From: Archangium primigenium | GTDB taxonomy: Bacteria > Myxococcota > Myxococcia > Myxococcales > Myxococcaceae | NCBI RefSeq assembly: GCF_016904885.1 | Contig: NZ_JADWYI010000001.1 | Coordinates: 6,882,001 to 6,946,000 of the forward strand | DNA: 64,000 bases | Direction of reading: 5' to 3' | In this document: positions 24,938 to 34,243 of the stretch, one piece after another | Layout of the letters: every line of letters begins with the position of its first letter | Numbering within the stretch: position 1 is the first letter of the stretch | Notes under the pieces: generated by a model | Databases searched by the model: none | What the model saw: the letters and a program-made list of their open reading frames with translations, nothing else | Told to the model about the DNA's origin: nothing | Made by a program: the position numbers and the translations under genes

Positions 24938-26047
24938 GTGTCCGCCCCACCCCTTCCGCTCGCGCTCTGCACCGTCCTGCTGCTGGGCACCGGGTGCGCC
25001 CCCTCGGCGCGCGCCCTGCTCGCCGACTACGCCCACCCGGACGAGCCCGGCGCCAGTGCCCTCGTGCTCCACGAGGGCCGCGTGGTCTTCACGCACGCCT
25101 CGGGCCTGGCGGACCTGCCCTCGCGCACCCCCGCCACACCCGACACCCAGTATCGGCTCGCCTCGCTCAGCAAGCAGTTCACCGCCCTGGCCGTGCTGCT
25201 GCTCGTCGAGGAGGGAAAGCTCGCCTACGAGGACCGTGTGGAGGACGTGCTCCCGGGTCTGCCGCCCGGCCTGCACGAGGTCCGGCTGCGGCACCTGCTC
25301 CAGCACACCTCGGGCCTCTGGGACTACGAGGCCTTCGTCCCGGCCACCCAGGCCGAACAGGTGAAGGACCGCGACGTGCCCGGGCTGCTCGCGCGCGCCC
25401 CGGGCACGTACTTCCCGCCCGGCACGGCGGTGCGCTACAGCAACTCGGGCTACGCGCTGCTCGCGCTCGTGGTGGAGCACGTGAGCGGCATGCCCTTCGC
25501 CCGCTTCCTGCACACGCGCGTCTTCGCGCCGCTCGGCATGCGCGACGCGGTGGCCCACGAGGAGGGCCAGGACACGGTGGCCCGGCGCGCCCACGGCTAC
25601 GCGACCGACGCGGCCGGCGGCTTCGTCCCCCGGGATCAGAGCCCCACCAGCGCCGTGCTGGGGGACGGCGGCATCTACGCCTCCGTCACCGCGCTGGCCC
25701 TGTGGCACCGCGCCCTGGAGGCCCACACCCTCGTGAGCGCCGACACCCAGCGCCTCGCCTGGAGCGCCACGCCCCTGCCCGATGGCTCCCGCTCCCCCTA
25801 CGGCTTCGGCTGGTTCGTGGACGAGGACGAGGGCCGCCCGCGCTTGACGCACCACGGCGAGACCTGTGGCTTCACCAACGCCGTGGTGAAGTACCCGGCC
25901 GAGCGCCTCACGGTCATCGTCCTGACCAACCGCGCCGGGGGCGAGCCCTGGCGCGTCGCGCAACGGCTCGCGGACCGGTGGCTCCCCCCGAAGGCGCCCG
26001 CCGAGCAGCGCCCCTGGCCCTTCGAGTCCCTGCCCAATGCCCGCTAG
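24938..26047 (+). CDS. Serine hydrolase, beta-lactamase/class C fold, lipoprotein
   Basis: 369 aa. Signal peptide with a lipobox-like LLGTGC, then a penicillin-binding-type hydrolase domain: nucleophile SxxK as SLSKQ (about residue 77), YxN as YSNSG (about 167) and a C-terminal HHGET in the position of the KTG/HxG motif. It may be an esterase, D-aminopeptidase or D,D-peptidase; resistance activity cannot be concluded. GTG start at 24938, 10 bp after ccmI, so probably in the same transcript although unrelated in function. Confidence 0.88.
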   Translation: MSAPPLPLALCTVLLLGTGCAPSARALLADYAHPDEPGASALVLHEGRVVFTHASGLADLPSRTPATPDTQYRLASLSKQFTALAVLLLVEEGKLAYEDRVEDVLPGLPPGLHEVRLRHLLQHTSGLWDYEAFVPATQAEQVKDRDVPGLLARAPGTYFPPGTAVRYSNSGYALLALVVEHVSGMPFARFLHTRVFAPLGMRDAVAHEEGQDTVARRAHGYATDAAGGFVPRDQSPTSAVLGDGGIYASVTALALWHRALEAHTLVSADTQRLAWSATPLPDGSRSPYGFGWFVDEDEGRPRLTHHGETCGFTNAVVKYPAERLTVIVLTNRAGGEPWRVAQRLADRWLPPKAPAEQRPWPFESLPNAR

Positions 26048-26120
26048 AGCGGTTCCCGGGGATTAACCCGAAAAAAAGGCCCCCTGCCTCCTACTCGGAC
26101 TCACACCGAGGAGCATGGGA

Positions 26121-27968
26121 ATGCACGTCTCCCCCCGAAACCACCCCGCCCGTTCCGGGCTCTTGCTGGCCATCGCCGTCCTGGTCATGGGGCTCGTGCC
26201 CGCCCTGGCCGAGGCCGCCAACCGGGGCGCCTGGGCGCCCAACGTCGCCTACGCCCAGAGCGACACGGTGACGTACTCGAGCAAGGGCTACACCTGCCGT
26301 CAGGCGCACACGTCGCTCACGGGCTGGGAGCCGCCCAACGTCCCCGCCCTGTGGGAGGCCGGTGCCTCGCAGCCCCAGGACACCCAGGCCCCCAGCGCGC
26401 CCTCGGGCGTGGGCGCCTCGGCCAAGACGAGCAGCAGCGTGACGCTCACCTGGACGGCCTCCACGGACAACGTGGGCGTGACGGGCTACGAGGTGTTCTC
26501 GGGCGGCTCCGCGGCCGTGGCGAGCACCACCGGCGCCACCAGCGTGACGGTGAGCGGGCTCAGCGCCAACACGACCTACACCTTCACGGTGAAGGCGCGC
26601 GACGCGGCGGGCAACCGCTCCACGGCGAGCAGCGCGTTCAGCACCACCACGTCGCCGCAGAGCACCGACACCCAGGCGCCCACCGCCCCCTCGGGCCTCA
26701 AGAGCACGGGCGTGACGAGCAGCAGCGTGTCGCTCAGCTGGACGGCCTCCACGGACAACGTGGGCGTGGTGCGCTACGAGGTCTTCGCGGGCACCACCAC
26801 CTTCGTGGCCACCAGCACCACGACGAGCGCCACGGTGGCCGGGCTGCAGGCCGACACGGCGTACACCTTCGCGGTCCAGGCGGTCGACGCGGCGGGCAAC
26901 CGCTCCGCGATGAGCGGCGCCGTGAGCGCGCGCACGGACAAGGGCAGCACCAGCGGCGGGGACGTGCCGAGCAAGATCCTCGTGGGCTACTGGCACAACT
27001 TCGACAACGGCTCGGGCTTCATCCGCCTGCGCAACGTGTCCACCAAGTGGGACGTCATCAACGTGTCCTTCGCCGAGCCCACGAGCCCCACGGGCGGCAC
27101 CGTCGCCTTCACGCCCTACGGCACCTCGGTGGCGGACTTCAAGTCGGACGTGGCCTACCTCAAGGGCCTGGGCAAGAAGGTCATCATCTCCATCGGCGGC
27201 GCCAACGGCCAGGTGCGCCTGGAGACCACGGCGGCGCGCGATGCCTTCGTGAGCTCCATGACGTCCATCATCCAGACGTACGGCTTCGACGGCATGGACA
27301 TCGACTTCGAGGGCCACTCGCTGTCGCTCAACGCCGGGGACGCGGACATCAAGAACCCGAAGACGCCCGTGGTGGTGAACCTCATCGCCGCCATCCGCTC
27401 GCTGCGCAACAACTTCGGCACGAAGTTCATGCTCACCATGGCGCCCGAGACGTTCTTCGTGCAGCTGGGCTACCAGTTCTACGGCGGCAGCTGCTCGGGC
27501 TGTGACAACCGCGCCGGCGCCTACCTGCCCGTGCTCTACGCCACGCGCGACATCCTCAACTGGCTGCAGGTGCAGGACTACAACTCGGGCCCGATCATGG
27601 GCCTGGACGACCAGTACCACAACATGGGCACCGCGGACTTCCACGTGGCCATGACGGACATGCTGCTCACGGGCTTCCCCGTGGCGCGCAACGCCTCCAA
27701 CTTCTTCCCCGCGCTGCGCCCGGACCAGGTCGTCATCGGCCTGCCCGCCAACGGCAACGCGGGCGGCGGCTACACCACCCCCGCCGAGGTGCAGAAGGCC
27801 GTCAACGCGCTCGTCAAGGGCACGTCCATCGGCAGCTACACCGTGCGCAGCAACGTGACCAACAACAAGAGCTTCCGTGGCCTCATGTCCTGGTCGGTGA
27901 ACTGGGATGCCTTCGCCAACTTCGAGTTCACCAACAACCACCGGCCCTACCTGGACTCGCTGAAGTAA
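26121..27968 (+). CDS. Secreted chitinase (GH18) with chitin-binding module and two FN3 domains
   Basis: 615-aa secreted enzyme hydrolysing chitin. Order: signal peptide (LLLAIAVLVMGLVPALAEA), a small carbohydrate-binding module of the CBM5/12 type (GAWAPNVAYAQSDTVTYSSK ... SLTGWEPP, about 34-80), two fibronectin type III domains (about 88-180 and 185-275, each with a TSSSVxLxWTASTDNVGV strand), then GH18 with substrate strand VIISIGGANG and catalytic DGMDIDFE (about 389-396, acid Glu last). The second ATG at 26121 is preferred because GAGGAG is 7 nt before it but only 1 nt before the first ATG. Probably used to feed on fungal or insect polymer, or in predation (inference). Ends 10 bp from the convergent cytochrome gene. 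Confidence 0.93.
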   Translation: MHVSPRNHPARSGLLLAIAVLVMGLVPALAEAANRGAWAPNVAYAQSDTVTYSSKGYTCRQAHTSLTGWEPPNVPALWEAGASQPQDTQAPSAPSGVGASAKTSSSVTLTWTASTDNVGVTGYEVFSGGSAAVASTTGATSVTVSGLSANTTYTFTVKARDAAGNRSTASSAFSTTTSPQSTDTQAPTAPSGLKSTGVTSSSVSLSWTASTDNVGVVRYEVFAGTTTFVATSTTTSATVAGLQADTAYTFAVQAVDAAGNRSAMSGAVSARTDKGSTSGGDVPSKILVGYWHNFDNGSGFIRLRNVSTKWDVINVSFAEPTSPTGGTVAFTPYGTSVADFKSDVAYLKGLGKKVIISIGGANGQVRLETTAARDAFVSSMTSIIQTYGFDGMDIDFEGHSLSLNAGDADIKNPKTPVVVNLIAAIRSLRNNFGTKFMLTMAPETFFVQLGYQFYGGSCSGCDNRAGAYLPVLYATRDILNWLQVQDYNSGPIMGLDDQYHNMGTADFHVAMTDMLLTGFPVARNASNFFPALRPDQVVIGLPANGNAGGGYTTPAEVQKAVNALVKGTSIGSYTVRSNVTNNKSFRGLMSWSVNWDAFANFEFTNNHRPYLDSLK

Positions 27969-27978
27969 GGCGCCGGAC

Positions 27979-28962
27979 TCACGGCACCCGCTCGGTGGCC
28001 AGCTCCACCGAGGGGGTGTCGCCCCGGGCGTAGTGGTAGGTGACGCGCACGCGCCGGGTGCCCTTCGGCAGGGGCACCCGGACGGGCACCCCGGGCTGAA
28101 GGGACGTGTTGGCCGTGCGCTTCAACGTCACCTCGCCCGCCTCCGTGGGCGTGAGCGCGAATGTCTGACCGAAGCGCGCCACGGACGTGTCATCCGCCCA
28201 GAGCACCAGGTGGCGGAACACGTCCCCGGTGGGAAACGCATGGCCCACGCCCCGCGACTCCACCACCGCCACCCACCGGCCCCGCTCGCGCTCCACGTGC
28301 ACGCTCAGCGCGCCGCGCAGGTACTCCAAGTCATACGCGCCTCGGAAGGTGTGGGCCTTGTCCGGCATGTGGCACTGCTGGCACGTGCGCGTCCCTCCGC
28401 CCGCGCGCCAGGCGCTCCATTCACTGAAGGTCGTCTGCAGCCGCTCGTCGTTGAGCACCGTGCGGCCGTCCACCACATCGTGGCCCAGGAACTCGTGGCA
28501 CCCCGCGCAGAACGACGCCTCGCGCAGCCGGGGCTCGTGCCGCACCGGGTGTGCATCCGAGACCACACCCGCGTGGGGTGACAGCACCGCGCCCTCTCGC
28601 AGGTGGCACGTCGCACAGGTGATGCCCTCGTGCGCGAGCGACTCCCGGGGCACGGACGCGAGCGACCGCTCACGCACCACCCGCCGCCGCCCTCGCAGGA
28701 GCGCCTGGGACTGCTCCTCGCTGGGGGCGTGGCAGTACACACACCGCGCATGGGGCTCGGTGGCGAAGCCCTCCAGGAAGAGCGGGTTGTCGAAGCTCGC
28801 CCGGTGGTGGGACTGGTTCCAGGCCGTGTGCTGTTTGGTGTGACAGGCCTCGCACGTCTCGGCGGAGACCTGGGGGATGCGAACGGGCTCCAGGAAGTCC
28901 CCGAAGCCCCACGGCCCATCCGCCGCCGCCCCCGGGGCGGCGAGCACGAGGAGGCCCAGCAC
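27979..28962 (-). CDS. Five-heme c-type cytochrome (cytochrome c-554-like), secreted
   Basis: 327 aa with five CxxCH haem sites: CEACH, CVYCH, CATCH, CAGCH and CQQCH, spread over roughly residues 37-200, plus extra His residues for axial ligation (e.g. QSHHRASF). The C-terminal third lacks haems and looks beta-rich (about 225-325). A short hydrophobic signal peptide precedes the mature start AADGPWG. The annotated GTG start leaves a very short n-region; a non-standard start a few codons upstream (RRGPPRTPRALV) would make a better signal peptide. Likely periplasmic electron carrier or part of a multiheme reductase; redox partner unknown. Same strand as the two paralogous secreted proteins just upstream. 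Confidence 0.88.
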   Translation of the reverse strand: MLGLLVLAAPGAAADGPWGFGDFLEPVRIPQVSAETCEACHTKQHTAWNQSHHRASFDNPLFLEGFATEPHARCVYCHAPSEEQSQALLRGRRRVVRERSLASVPRESLAHEGITCATCHLREGAVLSPHAGVVSDAHPVRHEPRLREASFCAGCHEFLGHDVVDGRTVLNDERLQTTFSEWSAWRAGGGTRTCQQCHMPDKAHTFRGAYDLEYLRGALSVHVERERGRWVAVVESRGVGHAFPTGDVFRHLVLWADDTSVARFGQTFALTPTEAGEVTLKRTANTSLQPGVPVRVPLPKGTRRVRVTYHYARGDTPSVELATERVP

Positions 28963-28997
28963 CAGGGCACGAGGCGTTCGCGGGGGGCCTCGACGGC

Positions 28998-30422
28998 TCA
29001 GGAGCGCGTCCCGGCCGTGAGCGTCTTGCGCTGCGAGAAGGTGCCCACGAACTCCGCCGGGGTCTCCTCCTCCGCGCCCTCCTGCTCCTTCATGGACTGG
29101 AGCTCCAGCCGGGACAGCTTTCCGTCCGTGTAGGTGGGCCGCACCACGTTCACGGCGGACTCACCGCCGATGAATTCGGAGTCGGCCTTCAGGGCGCTCT
29201 GGGACACCAGGCGCGAGAGCCGCCCCTGCTCGTAGAGCGCCAGCACGTGTGTGGTGGTGGTGATCGTCGAGCGATCGGAGATGACCGACTTGAAGGTGAA
29301 GTAGACCTTCTTCGGCTCGGCGGTCGTGCCCTCCAGCAGGAGCACGTTCGAGCGCGCCTCCTTCTCGTACTCGTCCACGGTGTTCTTGAGCACCAGGCCT
29401 CCGGGGCCCGGGGCCTCGAAGAACGAGCCCGCGGTCAGGTGCAGGGCCTCGCGCACGGGCGGCTCCACGGAGAAGTTCTCCGGCAGGACGACGCGCTCCT
29501 TGCGCGAGACCGCGTACCACGTGCCCAGTTGTCTGGCGGACCCGGCCCGCACCATCGCCTCGAGCTCCCGCAGGAGCGCCTGGTCCTCCGTGGACACGCT
29601 GGCGGGCAGTTTCCCCGCGCGCACCGCGTCCAGGAGGGGCACGTAGTCCTTGTTCTTCTTGAGCGCCTTGTCCCCGAGGATCAGGGCATCGGCCTCGGTC
29701 CGCTGGGCCTTCGGAGGCAGCACGTAGCGCAAGGAGATCTCCTCCTGAGGATCGTACGCCTCCTCGAAGTGGGTGGAGGCGTAGGGGTAGTCCTTGGGCA
29801 GGGAGGCGTAATACTTCGCATCCGCCACACGCGCTTTCTTCCAGTCCAGCAGGGCCTTGCGTTTGGCCTGTTCCGCCGGAGCGTTGTACTTCACGTCGCT
29901 GTCCACGAAGACGCGCACGTCGGAGATGCACGTGTCGCGGTACTTCGAGCCCGGGTGCACACTGTGGACGGAGAGCACCACCTCGCTGACGCCGCCCTTC
30001 ACCGGGATGTCGACGGACTGCGGCCCCATCTTCTTCTCCAGCATCAATTGCTGGCTGGCGGAGGGCGTGCCCCCCGGGCCTCGCACGGTGACGAAGAGCT
30101 GCTTGGGCGCGGCATTGGCCGCCAGGAGGGCCGGGGACTTCTGATAGCCATTGAAGATGACCAACCGCACCGCGCGCGCCGAGGCCAGCGACGAGAGCGG
30201 AATCGTCAGCGACTCGCCCACGCCATCGCCGTCGGCGCCTTCCACCCAGGCCGTCTTGGGGTCATCGTCCAGCACGTAACTGGGGTGGTAGTTCTCCTGG
30301 TACTTGTTCCAGTTGTTGCGCAGGAAGCTGGTGGCGCTGGCCTCGGCGGAATACAGCCGGGGCCAGGGCTCGGCGGCCTGGGCCAGGCACGGCAGGAACA
30401 CGGACAGGAGGGCGAGTCGCAT
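28998..30422 (-). CDS. Secreted protein with discoidin-like (NADase-type glycan-binding-like) N-domain, paralogue A
   Basis: 474 aa with a cleaved signal peptide (LALLSVFLPCLAQA, then AEPWPRLYS). The N-terminal domain (about 25-175) carries SYVLDDDPKTAWVEG, VGESLTIPL and RLVIFNGY, the pattern of discoidin-fold glycan-binding domains (F5/8-C/NADase-type). The C-terminal region (about 200-470) is unrecognised, partly helical then beta-rich, with a Thr run (STITTTTHVLALYE). Tandem duplicate of the next gene upstream. Presumably a surface or periplasmic glycan-binding protein; function unknown. Confidence 0.82.
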   Translation of the reverse strand: MRLALLSVFLPCLAQAAEPWPRLYSAEASATSFLRNNWNKYQENYHPSYVLDDDPKTAWVEGADGDGVGESLTIPLSSLASARAVRLVIFNGYQKSPALLAANAAPKQLFVTVRGPGGTPSASQQLMLEKKMGPQSVDIPVKGGVSEVVLSVHSVHPGSKYRDTCISDVRVFVDSDVKYNAPAEQAKRKALLDWKKARVADAKYYASLPKDYPYASTHFEEAYDPQEEISLRYVLPPKAQRTEADALILGDKALKKNKDYVPLLDAVRAGKLPASVSTEDQALLRELEAMVRAGSARQLGTWYAVSRKERVVLPENFSVEPPVREALHLTAGSFFEAPGPGGLVLKNTVDEYEKEARSNVLLLEGTTAEPKKVYFTFKSVISDRSTITTTTHVLALYEQGRLSRLVSQSALKADSEFIGGESAVNVVRPTYTDGKLSRLELQSMKEQEGAEEETPAEFVGTFSQRKTLTAGTRS

Positions 30423-30471
30423 GGGGATGCGACTCTAGGCCATTCCACCGGGGAATCGCAGGTGGGGGGAC

Positions 30472-31881
30472 TCAGGACTCCGACACGGCCTGGAGTGTGA
30501 CCTGATGCTGGTAGAGGCCCGCTTGCGGCAGGACGAAGGCCTTGTGGTCCTCCACTTCCTCCACGGTCTGCGTGGACAGTCGGGTCAGCTTGCCCTCGCG
30601 CCAGGTGGGCACGGACACGCTCACCTGGAAGAGCGGACCGCTTTCTCCATCGTCCTCCGTCATCTCCATCGACACGAGCCGCGACAAACGTCCCGCCTCG
30701 TAGAGCGCGAGCACCTGCGTGGTCGTCGTGGTCGTCGAGCGCTCGGTGATGGTGGTCGTGGCGGTGAAGAAGACCTTCTTCACGTCCGAGGCCGTGCCCT
30801 CGAGCAGCAAGAGGTTCGTGCGGCCCTCCCCGAGCTCGTAATAGTCCACGGCCCGCGTCTTGAGCGTCAGGGGGCCGGGCCCCTGGGCCTCGAAGAGCGA
30901 GCCCTCGGCGAGTTGAAGCGCGTCCCGCACGGAGCCCGCCACGGAGAAGTTCTCGGGTGGCACGATGCGCTTCTTGAAGGACAGCGCGTACCACGACCCC
31001 TTCTGCTCCGAGGGTGTGCTCGCGAGTGTCTCCAGTTCCTGGATCAGGGCCCAGTCCGTCGGGGACAGGCCGCCCGCGGGGGCATCCGCGCTCAGCAGCG
31101 TCCGGAGCGGAACGAAGTCCTTGTTCGGCTTCAAGGACGCATCGTCGACCTCGACCTCCTCGGCCGTCTTGCCGGGAGGCAACACGTAGCGCGGGGAGAG
31201 AATCTTCCGCGCGGAGGTCTTCTCGAAGTGGGTGGAGGCGTAGGGGTAGTCCTTGGGCAAGGAGGCGTAGTACTTCGCATCCGCCACGCGCGCCTTCTTC
31301 CAGCCCAGCAAGGCCTTGCGTTTGCCCTGCTCCGCCGAGGCGTTGTACTTCACGTCACTGTCCACGAAGACCCGCACGTCGGAGATGCACGTGTCGCGGT
31401 ATTTGGAACCCGGGTGCACGCTGTCGAGGGTGAGCACCACCTCGGACACTCCGCCCTTCACCGGGATGTCGAAGGACTGCGGCCCCATCTGCTTCTCCAG
31501 CGTCAGCTGCTGACGGGCGGAGGGGGTGCCCGCCGGGCCCTTCACGGTGACGGTGAGCTGCTTGGGCGCGGCATTGGCCGCCAGGAGGGCCGGGGACTTC
31601 TGGTAGCCATTGAAGATGACCAGCCGCACCGCGCGGGCCGAGGCCAGCGACGAGAGCGGAATCGTCAGCGACTCGCCCACGCCATCGCCCTCGGCGCCCT
31701 CCACCCAGGCCGTCTTGGGGTCGTCGTCCAACACATAACTGGGGTGGTAGTTCTCCTGGTACGTGTTCCAGTTGTTGCGCAGGAAGCTGGTGGCGCTGGC
31801 CTCGGCGGAATACAGCCGGGGCCAGGGCTCGGCGGCCTGGGCCAACCACGGCACCAGGATCAACAGCAGGAGCGGTCTCAT
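30472..31881 (-). CDS. Secreted protein with discoidin-like N-domain, paralogue B
   Basis: 469 aa, same architecture as the 28998 gene: signal peptide (LLLLILVPWLAQA), discoidin-like domain (about 25-175) and an unrecognised C-terminal region. The first about 210 residues are nearly identical to paralogue A, and the DNA is too, whereas the C-terminal parts are only distantly similar. This implies either a recent partial gene conversion or strong constraint on the N-domain. ATG at 31881 retained for homology with paralogue A; a G-rich site lies only 1-2 nt before it, so translation may begin at a GTG three codons earlier. 49 bp separate it from paralogue A, consistent with one operon. Confidence 0.82.
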   Translation of the reverse strand: MRPLLLLILVPWLAQAAEPWPRLYSAEASATSFLRNNWNTYQENYHPSYVLDDDPKTAWVEGAEGDGVGESLTIPLSSLASARAVRLVIFNGYQKSPALLAANAAPKQLTVTVKGPAGTPSARQQLTLEKQMGPQSFDIPVKGGVSEVVLTLDSVHPGSKYRDTCISDVRVFVDSDVKYNASAEQGKRKALLGWKKARVADAKYYASLPKDYPYASTHFEKTSARKILSPRYVLPPGKTAEEVEVDDASLKPNKDFVPLRTLLSADAPAGGLSPTDWALIQELETLASTPSEQKGSWYALSFKKRIVPPENFSVAGSVRDALQLAEGSLFEAQGPGPLTLKTRAVDYYELGEGRTNLLLLEGTASDVKKVFFTATTTITERSTTTTTTQVLALYEAGRLSRLVSMEMTEDDGESGPLFQVSVSVPTWREGKLTRLSTQTVEEVEDHKAFVLPQAGLYQHQVTLQAVSES

Positions 31882-31909
31882 GCCTCCCACTCTACGCCCT
31901 ACCGGCCGC

Positions 31910-32848
31910 TCAAGCCGGCGGGGGCTGGAACTTCCGGCGCCATACGCCGGGCGAGACACCGGACCACTGGCGAAACGCATGGCTGAACGAGGCCTCCGAC
32001 GCGTAGCCCGTCAGCTGCGAAGCCTTCGCGAGCGTTGAGCCCTCGCGCAGCAGCATCGCGGCCTTCTGCATGCGCAGACGCGTCAGGTAGCCGAGCGGGG
32101 GCTCGCCGACGAGCTGCGTGAAGCGCGCCGCGAAGACCGAGCGCGAGAGTCCGACCTCCTTGGCGAGCGAGGCCACGGTCCAGGGCTCCTCGGCGCGATG
32201 GTGCATCGCGCCGAGCGCCGCCGCCGTGCTCGGATCGCGCAGGGCGCCGAGAAAGCCACCGCCGTCGTCGGGGACGCGCGCGAGATACGCGCGGAGGATC
32301 TGGATGAAGATGACGTCCGCCATCCGCAGCAGGACGATCTCGGAGCCGGGTCGGTCCGTCTCGACCTCGCGGGTGATGAACTGGATGTTCTCGAAGAACG
32401 ACGGCCCCCCCTGCTCCGCTTCGGGCGTCATCCGGATGACCGGCGGCAGCACGGCGAGGATCTGCCGCGCGAGCGGATCATCGAGCACGAACGCGCCCGT
32501 GATGAAGCTCGTCTCCGGACCCTTCGCTCCGACTTCGAGGTGCATGACGGCACTGCGCGAGCCGCATCGCGCGACGTCCTCGACGCGCGCGGGGACGCTG
32601 CGGGGATGATCGCGCAGCACCTGCGCGTGGCCGAGCGGCAGGACCGCGAGATCCCCGCCGGAGAGCGCGACGCATGACGCGTCCGTATCGTCGACACTGA
32701 GCCACGCGCTGCCGCGGATGACGTAGTGGAAGCGGACGCAGCCCTGGCTCTCCCCGAACGCCAATCCCCACGGTGCGCGTCCGACCGTGAACGCCCAACA
32801 GGTTTGCTGCAGACGAACCGGGGCGAGAACCGCGCTCAGGGCATCCAT
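31910..32848 (-). CDS. AraC-family transcriptional regulator with cupin N-domain
   Basis: 312 aa. The N-terminal cupin-like effector domain (about 1-170; ALSGGDLAVLPLGHAQVL) is followed by a C-terminal double HTH (about 200-300; WTVASLAKEVGLSRSVFAARF, then LAKASQLTGYASEASFSHAFR). The ending SGVSPGVWRRKF is typical of AraC proteins. The ATG at 32848 fits the usual family N-terminus (MDALSAVLAP); the longer frame overlaps the divergent promoter. It is divergent from the SDR gene 140 bp away, and by common pattern probably activates the SDR/NTF2-like pair (inference). Confidence 0.92.
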   Translation of the reverse strand: MDALSAVLAPVRLQQTCWAFTVGRAPWGLAFGESQGCVRFHYVIRGSAWLSVDDTDASCVALSGGDLAVLPLGHAQVLRDHPRSVPARVEDVARCGSRSAVMHLEVGAKGPETSFITGAFVLDDPLARQILAVLPPVIRMTPEAEQGGPSFFENIQFITREVETDRPGSEIVLLRMADVIFIQILRAYLARVPDDGGGFLGALRDPSTAAALGAMHHRAEEPWTVASLAKEVGLSRSVFAARFTQLVGEPPLGYLTRLRMQKAAMLLREGSTLAKASQLTGYASEASFSHAFRQWSGVSPGVWRRKFQPPPA

Positions 32849-32988
32849 CGAGGAGCAACGTAGCCAACCCGAGCCCCCGTCTCCAAGCGGCTCGGACGAT
32901 TTCGTAATTCTCCCGGACGCCTTCGCATTGTTCGTACGGGTCGCGGGCCCCATCTAGGACGTGTCGTTCCCAACAAAGGGTGCATGAC

Positions 32989-33723
32989 ATGAACAGACTG
33001 AATGGAAAGACCGCCGTGATCACCGGTGGCGCGACGGGCATCGGCCTCGCCGCGGCGAAGCGCTTCATCCAGGAGGGCGCCTTCGTCTTCATCTTCGGCC
33101 GTCGGCAGGACGCACTCGACGCCGCCGTGGCCGAGCTCGGGCCCAAGGCCCGCGCGGTGAAGGGCTCGGTCTCCAACCTGGCCGACCTCGATCGACTCTA
33201 CGCGGCGGTGAAGGCCGAGCGCGGAACGCTCGACATCGTCTTCGCCAATGCCGGGGCGGGCAGCCCCCTCGCGCTCGGCAAGCTCACCGTCGAGCACGTG
33301 GACGAAACCTTCGACACCAACGTGAAGGGGACGATCTTCACGGTCCAGAAGGCGCTGCCGCTGATGGGCGCGGGCGGTTCGATCATCCTGACCGGCTCGA
33401 GCGCCGGCACCACGGGCGCCCCGGCCTTCAGCGCCTACAGCGCGAGCAAGGCGGCGGTGCGCAACCTCGCCCGGACCTGGGCGGAGGACCTCAAGGGCAC
33501 CGGCATCCGGGTCAACGTGCTGTCGCCCGGCTCGACGGCGACCGAACTCGCGAAGGAAGCGCTGGGCGAGGAGGGCCTGAAGGCCTTCGCCTCGATGAAT
33601 CCGCTCCAGCGCATGGCCGATCCGGCGGAGATCGGGGCGGCGGCGGCCTTCCTCGCGTCGCCGGACAGCAGCTTCATGACCGCCAGCGAGGTCGCCGTTG
33701 ACGGCGGTCTCGCGCAAATCTGA
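32989..33723 (+). CDS. Short-chain dehydrogenase/reductase
   Basis: 244-aa classical SDR. Seen: cofactor motif TGGATGIG (residues about 12-19), NAG in FANAGAG, catalytic Ser in TGSSAG, and YSASK for Tyr and Lys. An Arg in FGRRQDA after the second strand suggests NADP preference. ATG at 32989 is chosen because AAAGGG is 8 nt upstream; an ATG at 32984 is out of frame. 37 bp before the NTF2-like gene, forming a two-gene operon divergent from the AraC regulator. Substrate unknown. Confidence 0.93.
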   Translation: MNRLNGKTAVITGGATGIGLAAAKRFIQEGAFVFIFGRRQDALDAAVAELGPKARAVKGSVSNLADLDRLYAAVKAERGTLDIVFANAGAGSPLALGKLTVEHVDETFDTNVKGTIFTVQKALPLMGAGGSIILTGSSAGTTGAPAFSAYSASKAAVRNLARTWAEDLKGTGIRVNVLSPGSTATELAKEALGEEGLKAFASMNPLQRMADPAEIGAAAAFLASPDSSFMTASEVAVDGGLAQI

Positions 33724-33760
33724 CGCAACAGACAGTGAACGACGACAGGAGGGATTCAAG

Positions 33761-34186
33761 ATGACCCGAAATGAAGAGATCATCCGGGGGCTTTACGCCG
33801 CCGCGGAAGGGCCGGGATTGGACGCTGAGAAGTTCGTCTCCCTGTTTTCCGAGCAGGGCTACATGCAGGACATGGCGACGGGCCTGAAGTTCCGCGGCAA
33901 GGCGTTGGGTGATGCCATCGTCGGCATCACCCAGACGTTCCCCGATCTTCACCGTGAATTGTTTGCCATTGACGTCGCGGAGGACGTCGTGGTGGTCGAG
34001 CTCGCCATCCGAGGAACGCACACGGGCGAGCTGGCCCTTCCGTCTGGCACCCTGGCCCCCACCGGGAAGGCGATCGACGTCCCGACGTGCGATGTCTTCC
34101 GCCTCGAAAACGGAAAGGTCACCGCCTTCCACTGCTACAACGAGGCGTCCGTCATGCAGCGGCAACTGGGCATCGGTTCCGACTGA
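33761..34186 (+). CDS. SnoaL/NTF2-like protein (ester-cyclase-like)
   Basis: 141-aa single alpha+beta cone domain. The N-terminal NEEIIRGLYAAAEG helix, FSEQGYMQDMATGLKFRGK, then VVVELAIRGTHTGEL and DVFRLENGKVTAFHCY give the SnoaL-like pattern seen in polyketide cyclases and many small-molecule isomerases. Excellent RBS (AGGAGGGA). In operon with the SDR; the pair could modify a small hydrophobic compound. Specific function unknown. Confidence 0.85.
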   Translation: MTRNEEIIRGLYAAAEGPGLDAEKFVSLFSEQGYMQDMATGLKFRGKALGDAIVGITQTFPDLHRELFAIDVAEDVVVVELAIRGTHTGELALPSGTLAPTGKAIDVPTCDVFRLENGKVTAFHCYNEASVMQRQLGIGSD

Positions 34187-34243
34187 GCCACCGATATCAC
34201 CCTGTGAACCGCGCCCCCTGGCAGCAGAGGGCGCGGCTCGTGC

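Noticed and set aside
34209-34236. CCGCGCCC/GGGCGCGG inverted repeat as a terminator between the NTF2-like gene and exoI
   Set aside because: Stem of 8 bp with a 12-nt loop and no T-tract; too weak to call.
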